Positions 52,190 through 59,036 of a stretch of 64,000 nt of DNA are shown piece after piece. The stretch covers positions 3,364,001-3,428,000 of the forward strand of contig NC_010001.1 of the NCBI RefSeq assembly GCF_000018685.1. The letters are read 5' to 3'. Below the pieces are notes generated by a model, which saw only the letters and a list, made by a program, of their open reading frames with translations, was not told the origin of the DNA and searched no databases. Numbering within the stretch: position 1 is the stretch's first letter; every line of letters starts with the position of its first letter. The translations under genes were made by a program, and so were the position numbers. This DNA is from Lachnoclostridium phytofermentans ISDg (lineage in GTDB: Bacteria; Bacillota; Clostridia; Lachnospirales; Lachnospiraceae).

Positions 52190-52218
52190 ATTCTACACTG
52201 ATTTTTCGCAAAATGCAA
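52190..52218 (-). promoter_or_regulatory. Promoter of the zinc-finger gene / polA transcript
   Basis: TTGCAT (52213-52218), 17-bp spacer, TAGAAT (52190-52195) on the minus strand, about 70 bases before the start. The rest of 52,219-52,370 shows nothing I can name. Confidence 0.6.
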
Positions 52219-52370
52219 ACTTTTACCCTTGGGAGTAATTCTTTTCATTATGCTTTTTCCCTTAAGATGTTAGCATGAAATATTATATTATTTCAAAAAA
52301 ATAGCAACATAATCTCTTATATTATTCTCATAGGTTTTTCAATTTTTAGAACAACTTATGCAATTTGTAC

Positions 52371-52399
52371 TTGCATTATTTAAATTAATATGATAGAAT
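52371..52399 (+). promoter_or_regulatory. Promoter of tRNA-Leu
   Basis: TTGCAT (52371-52376), 17-bp spacer, TAGAAT (52394-52399), about 60 bases before the tRNA. The same hexamers drive the divergent zinc-finger gene. Confidence 0.6.
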
Positions 52400-52460
52400 A
52401 ATCTTTGCTAAGTCGGCAACTTAAATGACCGACACAATAGTATAATTAATTCCATAGTAT

Positions 52461-52543
52461 GCATTAGTGGCGGAACGGCAGACGCAACGGACTCAAAATC
52501 CGTCGGGGGCAACCTCGTGTGGGTTCAAATCCCACCTGATGCA
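52461..52543 (+). tRNA. tRNA-Leu (anticodon CAA)
   Basis: 83 nt. Acceptor stem GCATTAG/CTGATGC with discriminator A; anticodon stem ACGGA/TCCGT around the loop CTCAAAA, giving anticodon CAA, which reads UUG. A long class II variable arm follows (CGGGGGCAACCTCG), and the T-arm is GTGGG-TTCAAAT-CCCAC. CCA is not encoded. It is the only RNA gene with a full cloverleaf that I found in the window, and it marks the change from core genes to accessory DNA. Confidence 0.95.
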
Positions 52544-52555
52544 TTAGATATTAGA

Positions 52556-52597
52556 ACTTTACATCTCTTGGTTTATTGAGACTGTAAGGTTTTTTTC
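52556..52597 (+). terminator. Terminator of tRNA-Leu
   Basis: CTTTACA.CTC pairs with GAG.TGTAAGG across a loop, followed by seven T. Confidence 0.85.
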
Positions 52598-53200
52598 TTT
52601 GTAAATTTATTGTGAGTAGCTTTGAGAAGTTCGAATCTCTCTATCTGCAATTTACCTATTTTAGATTGAAAAAAAATGGACATTTACATATATTGCCAAA
52701 TACCAATAGTATACAAGCAGGCAATATCAAAGTTTTTACAGGAAAAATAATAACGGATGATCAACCTTAAGTTTTTATAATAACATTTAAAATCACCTTA
52801 TATTTGATGCTTATAAGTATGATCGTTCAATTGCCCTAAAACAATATGGGCAATTCATGAGTATGTTCACGAACTATGGATTTACGGAATACATTTTTAT
52901 GTTAGATTATAATACTTTTGGTATTTATATTGAAAAAACTCCTATATATTCGAAAATCTTTTCCTATTCTATCATTTTGGTTGGTTTTTTAATTGGTCAA
53001 ATTAGTCGGAGAATAAAAAACAAAATAGCAAAAGAAATAGAATAGAATAAAGTTAATTTATAAGTGTATAATTTCTATTAAAATAAACATAATAAGTACT
53101 GGATACCGAAATAGATTCCAAGAACGATTTTTTCGTTGAGAATTAAGAGTAAGTATTCACACAAATAGAATAGTGTCTCAAAAAGTAATGTAGCATGAAA
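52598..53200. other. Decayed intergenic DNA with a tRNA-like fragment
   Basis: About 600 bases of A/T-rich sequence after the tRNA. GAGAAGTTCGAATCTCTC (52,624-52,641), followed by TATCTGCA, looks like the damaged T-arm and 3' end of a tRNA, with one extra base in the stem. No complete tRNA surrounds it. Such fragments are left by integration or deletion next to tRNA genes. It is not a copy of the tRNA-Leu 3' end. Confidence 0.4.
52857..53045 (+). CDS. Doubtful small membrane protein ORF
   Basis: 62 codons: MSMFTNYGFTEYIFMLDYNT, then a hydrophobic stretch IFSYSIILVGFLIGQISRRI and a Lys-rich end. There is no ribosome site upstream. The frame is open for about 20 codons before the ATG without a better start (DAYKYDRSIALKQYGQF). 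It could be the remnant of a longer gene in decayed DNA. No family recognised. Confidence 0.2.
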   Translation: MSMFTNYGFTEYIFMLDYNTFGIYIEKTPIYSKIFSYSIILVGFLIGQISRRIKNKIAKEIE

Positions 53201-53208
53201 TTATGATC

Positions 53209-53367
53209 CCGAATTAAGGAGAGATGGTAAAATGGAGGCTTTAGGAGATAACGAAGTTTAACTATTGAAACAATTCAGAAGGAAATAATAATTCCGAATT
53301 AAGGAGAATGGTAAAATGGAGGCTTTCGAATATAACGAAGTTTAACTATTGAAGCAATTCAGGAAGA
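53209..53367 (+). repeat. Direct repeat of about 75 bp, two copies 85 bp apart
   Basis: CCGAATTAAGGAGA..ATGGTAAAATGGAGGCTTT begins at 53,209 and again at 53,294, continuing with TAACGAAGTTTAACTATTGA and CAATTCAG. Each copy carries AGGAG, an ATG and a very short frame (copy 2 ATG GTA AAA TGG AGG..., 14 codons; copy 1 is stopped after five). Downstream, a frame reading IEAIQEEDFDNLNSRKLSII suggests a broken gene. Confidence 0.7.
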
Positions 53368-53417
53368 AGATTTTGATAATCTTAATAGTAGAAAGCTAAG
53401 TATTATTATTGAGACTC

Positions 53418-53470
53418 AAAAAGACAAAAGCAAGGCTATCATAGTCCTTGCTTTTGTCTTTTTGTTTTTT
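53418..53470 (+). terminator. Strong terminator in the accessory DNA
   Basis: AAAAAGACAAAAGCAAGG pairs with CCTTGCTTTTGTCTTTTT over a 10-base loop, an 18-bp stem followed by GTTTTTT. The A/T flanks make it potentially bidirectional. It would end whatever transcript crosses the direct repeat. Confidence 0.85.
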
Positions 53471-53485
53471 AATGAAGTAACAAGT

Positions 53486-53635
53486 GGCTTCGCCACTTTA
53501 AGATAATCACTCTTAAACTTATGGGCGAAGGCACTTTGTCCAGGTGAAGGCAATTCACCTTGCGAAGACCAAAGGGGTGAGTACGCTCCCTAAGAGAGTT
53601 TTTAATTTATTAGAATTGCGGTGCAATTTCCTATA
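53486..53635. other. Cluster of small hairpins, no coding frame
   Basis: AAGTGGC-TTC-GCCACTT, AGGTGAA-GGCAA-TTCACCT and AAATTGC-GGT-GCAATTT follow one another within 150 bases. This may be a structured RNA or a stack of decayed repeats; I cannot place it in a class. Confidence 0.35.
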
Positions 53636-53668
53636 AATAAAAAACTACCAGCCAATCATAGCTGGTAG
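53636..53668 (-). terminator. Terminator of the ERRN-repeat gene
   Basis: CTACCAGC-loop-GCTGGTAG followed by TTTTTTATTT on the minus strand, 12 bases past the stop. Confidence 0.88.
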
Positions 53669-53679
53669 ATCTATTAACT

Positions 53680-54021
53680 TTAACGAACGAAGAAAAGCCA
53701 CCAGAAAGGAAATCTCCTATCAAAATCATGTCTTCTGTCGAATTCATCTCTTCTTTCATTTTCATGTCTTCTATCAAAATCCATTCTTCTTCTAAATTCT
53801 TCTCTCATTTCTGGCTCATTTCTTCTATCGAATTCATTTCTTCTTTCATCTTCATTTCTTCTTTCAAAGCCATTTCTTCTTTCTTCTTCATTTCTTCTTT
53901 CAAAACCATTTCTTCTCTCTTCTTCATTTCTTCTTTCAAAGCCATTTCTTCTTTCAATTTCATCTCGTCTTTCATTATCGATTCTGTTACGTTCCATCGG
54001 ATTTTCAAAGTTACGGTCCAT
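53680..54021 (-). CDS. Charged ERRN-repeat protein, function unknown
   Basis: 113 residues from the ATG at 54019-54021, chosen because TAAGGAGTAAT precedes it. After MDRNFENPMERNRIDNERRD the protein is almost only repeats: FERRNEEERRNG three times, then FDRRNEPEMREE, FDRRHENERRDE and FDRRHD. It ends in the hydrophobic FPFWWLFFVR. Glu, Arg, Asn and Asp make up most residues, and there is no Cys, signal peptide or enzyme motif. The tandem nucleotide repeats are recent. A promoter region lies between it and the divergent peptide array. It has its own terminator, so it is expressed as a unit. I do not recognise a family; a structural or coat-like role is a guess. Confidence 0.75.
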   Translation of the reverse strand: MDRNFENPMERNRIDNERRDEIERRNGFERRNEEERRNGFERRNEEERRNGFERRNEDERRNEFDRRNEPEMREEFRRRMDFDRRHENERRDEFDRRHDFDRRFPFWWLFFVR

Positions 54022-54291
54022 ATTACTCCTTACCATGTTAAAATATAGATTAATTTACTTTAATATATGCGAAAGATATTTATGCGCCACTTACAACTAC
54101 CGAATATATTCTATATCACCTCAATTAATTTCTATCCAAGAACTTATTGTAGATATTTGTCAATTCAGTATTGCTTCCAATATTTCCATGTTATCACTCA
54201 ACTTCCTCTAATTAAGTATTACAACATTATTACGAATATGTTATTATCTAATTGTTCCTAAAAACAGCTATTCAAAAGGAGGATATGAATT

Positions 54292-54381
54292 ATGTGTTTC
54301 AATTTTAATTTTAGTTCTTGCAATTTTAGCGAATTATGCAAACAATTCTTACAGTACTGCGGTATCAGTTCTTGTAACTAA
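54292..54381 (+). CDS. 29-residue cysteine-rich peptide, copy 1
   Basis: ATG at 54292 with CAAAAGGAGGATATGAATT before it. The peptide starts MCFNFNFSSCNFSELCKQFL and ends QYCGISSCN. The five cysteines are at 2, 10, 16, 23 and 28; Phe/Asn/Ser dominate the rest. No signal peptide or Gly-Gly leader is seen. A terminator follows 24 bases after the stop. All four copies keep the five Cys, the SELCKQF core and the terminal SSCN, which argues for selection on the protein. Function unknown; candidates are a coat protein, a metal-binding peptide or an antimicrobial precursor. Confidence 0.8.
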   Translation: MCFNFNFSSCNFSELCKQFLQYCGISSCN

Positions 54382-54404
54382 CTAATGAGATAATAAATTT
54401 CTTT

Positions 54405-54432
54405 GGCTCACCTAAGTAGGTGAGCCTTTTTT
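54405..54432 (+). terminator. Terminator after peptide 1
   Basis: GGCTCACCTAAGTAGGTGAGCC then TTTTTT; an 8-bp perfect stem extended by CTA/TAG-type pairing. Confidence 0.92.
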
Positions 54433-54439
54433 GTTTATA

Positions 54440-54530
54440 GAGGAAATAATACCTTTTCTTATTTAGAGAAGAAATAATACCTTTTCTTGTTTAGAGAAGA
54501 AACAATACCTTTTCTTGTTTAGAGAAGAAA
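54440..54530. repeat. 28-bp tandem repeat, three copies
   Basis: GAAGAAATAATACCTTTTCT then TGTTTAGA, repeated three times with single-base changes, between terminator 1 and the broken ymaF copy. Confidence 0.8.
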
Positions 54531-54600
54531 AATCACTTTGCCATGAACAAGCTTTTCTTAATCTTGCACTTAATGATTTACTATTCACATATGTTATTTA

Positions 54601-54796
54601 CATGAAGTATAATTAAAATCAGATTTTTTCAGAAAACATTATCACGAATTTTAAGGCCATAGTACTACCGCTATTCCAATTGGAAATACCCGTTTTCATT
54701 ATCTAGAATCTGTGACTATCGCTAATGATGGCCATAAACATGCTTTTAGGTTTTACAACCTTAATTGATGATCTTACAAGTGATTATCATAAATTG
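54601..54796 (+). pseudogene. Broken ymaF copy 1
   Basis: Aligns base for base with the C-terminal two thirds of the intact ymaF at 55,249-55,596 (about 85 % identical by eye). The N-terminal third is missing. CAA of EFQGH has become TAA, and an extra base in the TTTTAGGTTTTACAACC part shifts the frame. It cannot make a YmaF protein. Confidence 0.85.
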
Positions 54797-54979
54797 ATTT
54801 AGGGAAGTACAAATTATTTCTATTTCAGAACAAATTGTAGATAATTGTCAATCCTATTGTTAATTCCAATATTTCCATGTTATCTCTTAACTTCCTCTAA
54901 TTAAGTATTACAATATTATTACGAATATGTTACTATCTAATTGTTCTTAAAACAGCTACTCAAAAGGAGGATATGAATT

Positions 54980-55069
54980 ATGTGTTTCAATTTTAATTTT
55001 AATTCTTGCAATTTTAGCGATTTATGCAAACAATTCTTACAGTACTGCGGTATCAGTTCTTGTAACTAA
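54980..55069 (+). CDS. 29-residue cysteine-rich peptide, copy 2
   Basis: Differs from copy 1 only by Ser8 to Asn and Glu14 to Asp; all five cysteines (2, 10, 16, 23, 28) are kept. The AAAAGGAGGATATGAATT ribosome site is identical. The near identity of both gene and flanks marks copies 1 and 2 as the most recent duplication. It is followed by its own terminator and then by the promoter region of the intact ymaF gene. Confidence 0.8.
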   Translation: MCFNFNFNSCNFSDLCKQFLQYCGISSCN

Positions 55070-55087
55070 TGAAATATTGATTACTTT

Positions 55088-55118
55088 GGCTCACCTAAGT
55101 AGGTGGGCCTTATTTTAT
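55088..55118 (+). terminator. Terminator after peptide 2
   Basis: GGCTCACCTAAGTAGGTGGGCC (one G-T pair) then TTATTTTATTT. Confidence 0.85.
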
Positions 55119-55248
55119 TTATACAAGAAAAATCACGTTTTCCTTACCTTTCCTTATCAGGAATAAACTTTTCTTAATCTTGCATTTAATACATTGCGCT
55201 TCATATTATAGTAAATAAAATAAAGTTTTACATACAGGAGTTTATATT

Positions 55249-55596
55249 ATGGATAATCCTAACCAAAATCTTTCTAATAATGCAAAACAGACACACGTTC
55301 ATGAAATTCAGGGGAGCGTTGAAATAGCCGAACAAAATGACCCTCATAGTCATCGGTTTGCTACTATTTCTGGTGAAGCAATACCATACGGTATGGATCA
55401 CTATCATGAAGTATCATTTAAAACAGATTTTTTCAGAGAACATTATCACGAATTTCAAGGGCATACTACTACCGCTATTCCAATCGGAAATTCACATCTT
55501 CATTATCTAGAATCTGTAACTACTGCTAATGCTGGTCATAAACATGGCTTTCGATTTGCAACTTTAATTGACGATCCTACAAGTGGTCAACATTAA
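55249..55596 (+). CDS. ymaF: YmaF-family histidine-rich protein
   Basis: 115 residues; ACAGGAGTTTATATT precedes the ATG. The protein is built of short repeats centred on His-x-His pairs: THVHEIQGSVEIAE, DPHSHRFATISGEAIP, MDHYHEVSFKTDFF, EHYHEFQGHTTTAIPIG, NSHLHYLESVTTA, GHKHGFRFATLIDDP. This matches the YmaF family of Bacillus and Clostridium as I remember it; its role is unknown. The regular HxH spacing suggests metal binding in a beta structure (inference). The gene is the only intact copy between the peptide genes and is conserved with them as a cassette. Confidence 0.85.
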   Translation: MDNPNQNLSNNAKQTHVHEIQGSVEIAEQNDPHSHRFATISGEAIPYGMDHYHEVSFKTDFFREHYHEFQGHTTTAIPIGNSHLHYLESVTTANAGHKHGFRFATLIDDPTSGQH

Positions 55597-55782
55597 TATA
55601 CCTTGGCAAAGCAATTTATTTCTATCTCAGAACATATTGTAGATATTTGTCAATCCCATGATTAGTTCCAATATTTCCATGTTATCGCTTAACTTCCTTT
55701 AATTAAGTATTACATTTTTGTTACGAATATGTTACTATCTAATTGTTCCTAAAAACAGTTACTTAAAAGGAGGATATGCACT

Positions 55783-55872
55783 ATGTGTTTCAATTTCGAT
55801 TTTAGTTCTTGCAATTTTAGCGAATTATGTAAACAATTTTTTAACTTCTGTGGATTCAGTTCTTGTAACTAA
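55783..55872 (+). CDS. 29-residue cysteine-rich peptide, copy 3
   Basis: Starts MCFNFDFSSCNFSELCKQFF and ends NFCGFSSCN. Cysteines 2, 10, 16, 23 and 28 are conserved. Changes from copy 1 are Asn6 to Asp and, in the hinge, LQY to FNF and Ile25 to Phe, all conservative. The ribosome site is TAAAAGGAGGATATGCACT. The pattern of change (Cys fixed, aromatic and hydrophobic positions varying within class) supports a folded or crosslinked product. Confidence 0.8.
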   Translation: MCFNFDFSSCNFSELCKQFFNFCGFSSCN

Positions 55873-55890
55873 TAAAGATTGATTTTTTTA

Positions 55891-55917
55891 GGCTCACCTA
55901 CTCAGGTGAGCCTTTTT
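55891..55917 (+). terminator. Terminator after peptide 3
   Basis: GGCTCACCTACTCAGGTGAGCC then TTTTT. Confidence 0.92.
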
Positions 55918-56015
55918 GCATGCGAATGTTTATGAAATCCAAGAGAGTACCGAAATAGCAAAAAAAAAGACCAACGAATTTCAAGGCCATACCACTACTG
56001 CGGGAAGCAATTTAT
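55918..56015 (+). pseudogene. Broken ymaF copy 2 (two joined fragments)
   Basis: The open frame MHANVYEIQESTEIAKKK matches HVHEIQGSVEIAEQN of intact YmaF, then jumps to TNEFQGHTTTAG, which matches the later HEFQGHTTTA. It then runs into the non-coding sequence that follows ymaF. It has an internal deletion, lacks the C-terminus and has no ribosome site. Confidence 0.75.
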
Positions 56016-56176
56016 TTTATTCCGGAACAAATTGTAGATATTTGTCAATCCTATTGTTGATTCCAATATTTCCATGTTATCACTTAACTTCCTCTAATTA
56101 AGTATTACAATATTGTTACGAATATGTTACCATCTAATTGTTCCTAAAACAGATACTTAAAAGGAGGATATATATT

Positions 56177-56266
56177 ATGTGTTTTAATTTTAATTTTAGT
56201 TCTTGCAATTTAAGTGAATTATGTAAACAGTTTTTTAATTACTGCGGTTTCAGTTCTTGTAACTAA
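56177..56266 (+). CDS. 29-residue cysteine-rich peptide, copy 4
   Basis: Starts MCFNFNFSSCNLSELCKQFF and ends NYCGFSSCN; five cysteines at the same positions. Phe12 has become Leu. The ribosome site is AAAAGGAGGATATATATT. It is the last unit of the array, facing the convergent glycosyltransferase gene, with a shared terminator between them. Confidence 0.8.
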   Translation: MCFNFNFSSCNLSELCKQFFNYCGFSSCN

Positions 56267-56285
56267 TCACATATTAGATTTTTTA

Positions 56286-56307
56286 GGCTCACCTTATAAG
56301 GTGAGCC
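56286..56307. terminator. Bidirectional terminator between peptide 4 and the glycosyltransferase
   Basis: GGCTCACCTTATAAGGTGAGCC, a perfect palindrome with T-rich DNA on the plus side (TTTAAT) and TAAAAAAT on the minus side. It can stop both convergent genes. Confidence 0.85.
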
Positions 56308-56321
56308 TTTAATCATTAGAC

Positions 56322-57581
56322 TCATAACCTTGCTACTTCAATATTCAACTGTTTAGCCAAATAAATTATATATCTGTTCACAAAATCATCCGTAACCGGT
56401 ATAACAGTATCAAAGGAACTTAAGAATTCCAATAAATCCTCTGGGTTGATATCTTTTTCTATATAATTTACCTTTGAATCAGTACTGTTGATTTTATTAA
56501 CCTCATTTTCCACCTCGTTCTTTGAAAAATATTCAGAAGGAATCCAGAGATTTATTTCCTCTTTTGCATCGGTATGCAGTAAATTCCTTTCCAATTCTTT
56601 CACCCACCCGGATTTAAGATTAGTCCAATCTGCAACGAATAGTATTCTTTTTATATCAGTTTTTTTAGCTGAAGATATTTCTAAAGGCTTTTTAAATTGA
56701 CTGAATTCAAATGGAATAAAATGTTTTTTTCTTATATAATTAGTTCTTAAATGAACATCATCACGAGAATACAATCCTTCAGCATTTTCCGTACATTTTA
56801 TTTTCCATTTACGTAAGAACTTTTTTTTGTTGGATATTACTGCTGCATTATTAATCTGCGTGTATTTTGAAAAGGTCGCACTACCGATGTGGTAGACAAA
56901 TGAACCACCGACAATTACCGTTTTATATCCTGCCAAATTGATACGTATTGAAAAATCATCATCATCAAACATTCCAATTCCAAACCAAAAATCCATTCCA
57001 CCGACCAAAAGTAGAATGTCTTTTCTAAAAGCAATACAAGTTCCCACAAGACGATTGGAGTTGATAATGGCTTTGTGGTTTTTCTCCATAATTTTTTCTG
57101 CATAGTAATTCATTGTCTCTTTTGATTTGAAAAATGCTAATTTCATCTCTGGATTTTTGTATTCCAATTCTATATTTTCTGCCCCAGAGCCGTTGGTTAA
57201 TAATGGTGTCGCTGCGCCTACAGTCAAGTCTGCGTCGAAAATATTGGCAAGGCTATCAAACCAGCCTGGGCAGAATATCAAGTCATTGTTCAATAGCGTA
57301 ATTATTTCACCGCTGCAGTAGGAAAGTCCAATATTAACTCCGGCTATATATCCCAGGTTTTTTTCAAGGTGGACTGTCTTTATTTCTGAAACCTCTTTAA
57401 ACTTGATTCTAAATTCTTCAATTCCTGCTTCCGTCTCATCGTTTGATCCGTTATTGACTATTATTAATTCAATTCCTTTATTTTGATGTATTGGGTTTAA
57501 ATAATCGAAAAAGGATTTTACTGCCTTAACAGTAAAATTCCAATTATTGTAACAGACCATAACAAAGCTATAATATGCCAT
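56322..57581 (-). CDS. Family 2 glycosyltransferase
   Basis: 419 residues. The GT-A fold starts SFVMVCYNNWNFTVKAVKSFFDYL, with IELIIVNNGSNDETEAGIEEF, NLGYIAGVNIGLSYCSGEIITLLNNDLIFCPGWFDSL (DxD-equivalent NND) and GTCIAFRKDILLLVGGMDFWFGIGMFDDDDFSIRINLAGYKTV. The pattern is that of rhamnosyl/GlcNAc-type transferases. From about residue 305 a second, Rossmann-like part follows (KRILFVADWTNLKSGWVKELERNLL). It is soluble and has no membrane anchor. Placed downstream of the C11 peptidase and the giant Thr-rich coiled-coil gene on the same strand, it may glycosylate that protein (inference). AGAAGGAATAAAT precedes the ATG. Confidence 0.9.
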   Translation of the reverse strand: MAYYSFVMVCYNNWNFTVKAVKSFFDYLNPIHQNKGIELIIVNNGSNDETEAGIEEFRIKFKEVSEIKTVHLEKNLGYIAGVNIGLSYCSGEIITLLNNDLIFCPGWFDSLANIFDADLTVGAATPLLTNGSGAENIELEYKNPEMKLAFFKSKETMNYYAEKIMEKNHKAIINSNRLVGTCIAFRKDILLLVGGMDFWFGIGMFDDDDFSIRINLAGYKTVIVGGSFVYHIGSATFSKYTQINNAAVISNKKKFLRKWKIKCTENAEGLYSRDDVHLRTNYIRKKHFIPFEFSQFKKPLEISSAKKTDIKRILFVADWTNLKSGWVKELERNLLHTDAKEEINLWIPSEYFSKNEVENEVNKINSTDSKVNYIEKDINPEDLLEFLSSFDTVIPVTDDFVNRYIIYLAKQLNIEVARL

Positions 57582-57709
57582 ATTTATTCCTTCTGAAATT
57601 TTAATCTGGTTTATTATATGAAGTCTTTCTATTAAATAACACTAAACAAGAAAGATGAGTTAATTAGAAAGTGTAATAATTCATGAGTTCATTGAGTCAA
57701 TAAGAAGTT

Positions 57710-58930
57710 TTAATTTTTCCACTTCCAGCCTTTGTATTCTATCAGCTTAGATAATATCTCATTGTTTTCGTTAAGTCCTAGATTCGGATTCATAGCTGAT
57801 ATTAACGCATATAAATCGTTAGATTTTAAAATAGTAGGATGTACGTTGGTCTCTGCTTCATCGGAAGTATTAATAGGTGAATGTAAACCATACAATAATT
57901 TGGACCAGGAATTTTTCTTTGCAAAGGCCAGTCTGTGATATAGATCAATCTTATGCTGGTCGCTTATTGTTTGAGCAGATACATAGAAATGTCCAAAGGG
58001 CTTCCTTGATATATTATTATAACATATGGTTAGTTCAGGCATATAATCTTGCAATTTTTTTCTTAAATCAAACCATGGCAAATTCTCATCAACGTTTGTT
58101 AATAATTCATACGGAAAACTGCAGGAAGATGAATTAAAATTTAATCTGCAATCTGCCAAATCACTGTACAGATTTTTTATGCTTTCAAGTTTATTATGAT
58201 CTATTTCATAAGCTATAAGATCATAATTTAAGTTCTCCATTAACTTTGAAAGCAAAAACTTGTCAGTAACAGTACTGTTGATTTTTTTTATTGTTTTTAT
58301 CAGAAGATCATAGGGTAATCCGCTTGCAGGACCACCATTGATATAAGTAAGTACGTTAGATACCGGAGGATCAGGTTCTTTTCCCAATTCATACAGCATT
58401 TCAATCCTGTTTACATAGCATGTATCAAGTACCAGCAAGTCAATTTTTTTACCAATATTTTTTTTTATTAGATTCAATACGTTTACCATTTCAGGATACC
58501 CCATCAAATAAGGCAAATCCTGGCTGTAATCCGGCATTAATCCAATATATTGAAATACATGACCGCCTAAAACAAGGATATATTTTTGGGCAGGGTAATT
58601 GGTTATACCCCATTCTAAAAAATTGTAAAAGCACATCGGATCAGCCATATTGATATTTCTAAGTTCTTCATGAAAAGTTGAATCAGGTCCGGCTGCACTG
58701 TAGCGTATTACTCCCGATTGCCCTTCTGCATCGTTATTGAATCGATATTTGGGACGGATGATTTCAATTATATGTTTTTCCACAAAGCTATATTGTATTA
58801 CTATATTGACTGTCCCATCAGATCCTTCTTTTTCAATAAAAAGCTTCGATTGTAGCATTTCCGGTTGGAGTTCGTTATTTCCATTCAGATAAAACAATAT
58901 CGTCCATTCTTTTTGTTGATCGTTTTGCAT
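57710..58930 (-). CDS. Clostripain-like (C11) cysteine peptidase
   Basis: 406 residues. WTILFYLNGNNELQPEMLQ opens the caspase-like fold. The catalytic His is likely His124 in ILVLGGHVFQYIG and the nucleophile Cys171 in DLLVLDTCYVNRIEMLYELG, which parallels the usual FDACLMATLE segment. The customary HG pair is HV here. There is no signal peptide and no pro-region with an obvious Lys/Arg self-cleavage site, so it probably acts inside the cell (mother cell or cytoplasm), unlike secreted clostripain. AGAAGGTATCT precedes the ATG. Its neighbours are the giant repeat gene and the glycosyltransferase. Confidence 0.85.
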   Translation of the reverse strand: MQNDQQKEWTILFYLNGNNELQPEMLQSKLFIEKEGSDGTVNIVIQYSFVEKHIIEIIRPKYRFNNDAEGQSGVIRYSAAGPDSTFHEELRNINMADPMCFYNFLEWGITNYPAQKYILVLGGHVFQYIGLMPDYSQDLPYLMGYPEMVNVLNLIKKNIGKKIDLLVLDTCYVNRIEMLYELGKEPDPPVSNVLTYINGGPASGLPYDLLIKTIKKINSTVTDKFLLSKLMENLNYDLIAYEIDHNKLESIKNLYSDLADCRLNFNSSSCSFPYELLTNVDENLPWFDLRKKLQDYMPELTICYNNISRKPFGHFYVSAQTISDQHKIDLYHRLAFAKKNSWSKLLYGLHSPINTSDEAETNVHPTILKSNDLYALISAMNPNLGLNENNEILSKLIEYKGWKWKN

Positions 58931-58968
58931 AGATACCTTCTTTAAATGATTACTTATTATCTATATTT

Positions 58969-59007
58969 TTAAATCACACCATAGTGAAATACTATGGTGT
59001 GATTTAA
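58969..59007 (-). terminator. Hairpin between the giant repeat gene and the C11 gene
   Basis: AAATCACACCATAGT, short loop, ACTATGGTGTGATTT: a perfect 15-bp stem with A/T flanks, about 30 bases past the stop of the giant gene. It is terminator-like in both directions. Confidence 0.75.
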
Positions 59008-59036
59008 ATTTATCATTTATAATAATCTATAGTTCA

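Larger units (their letters stand above)
54130..56307 (+). repeat. Four-copy module array: conserved upstream block + Cys-rich peptide + terminator, alternating with ymaF copies
   Basis: Each peptide gene is preceded by a block of about 150 bp. The blocks begin near 54,141, 54,827, 55,629 and 56,023 with TTGTAGATATTTGTCAAT or a near match. They continue through CCAATATTTCCATGTTATC, AACTTCC.CTAATTAAGTATTAC and ACGAATATGTTA to AAAAGGAGGATAT. The blocks differ by a few bases, so they are recent duplicates or under selection. Between the peptide genes lie one whole and two broken copies of a ymaF-family gene. The arrangement is therefore a tandemly amplified two-gene cassette. Confidence 0.9.

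Noticed and set aside
54292..56266. Cys-rich peptides as a lanthipeptide or bacteriocin cluster
   Set aside because: No leader peptide, modification enzyme, exporter or immunity gene is present in the flanking 10 kb. Kept only as a remote possibility.
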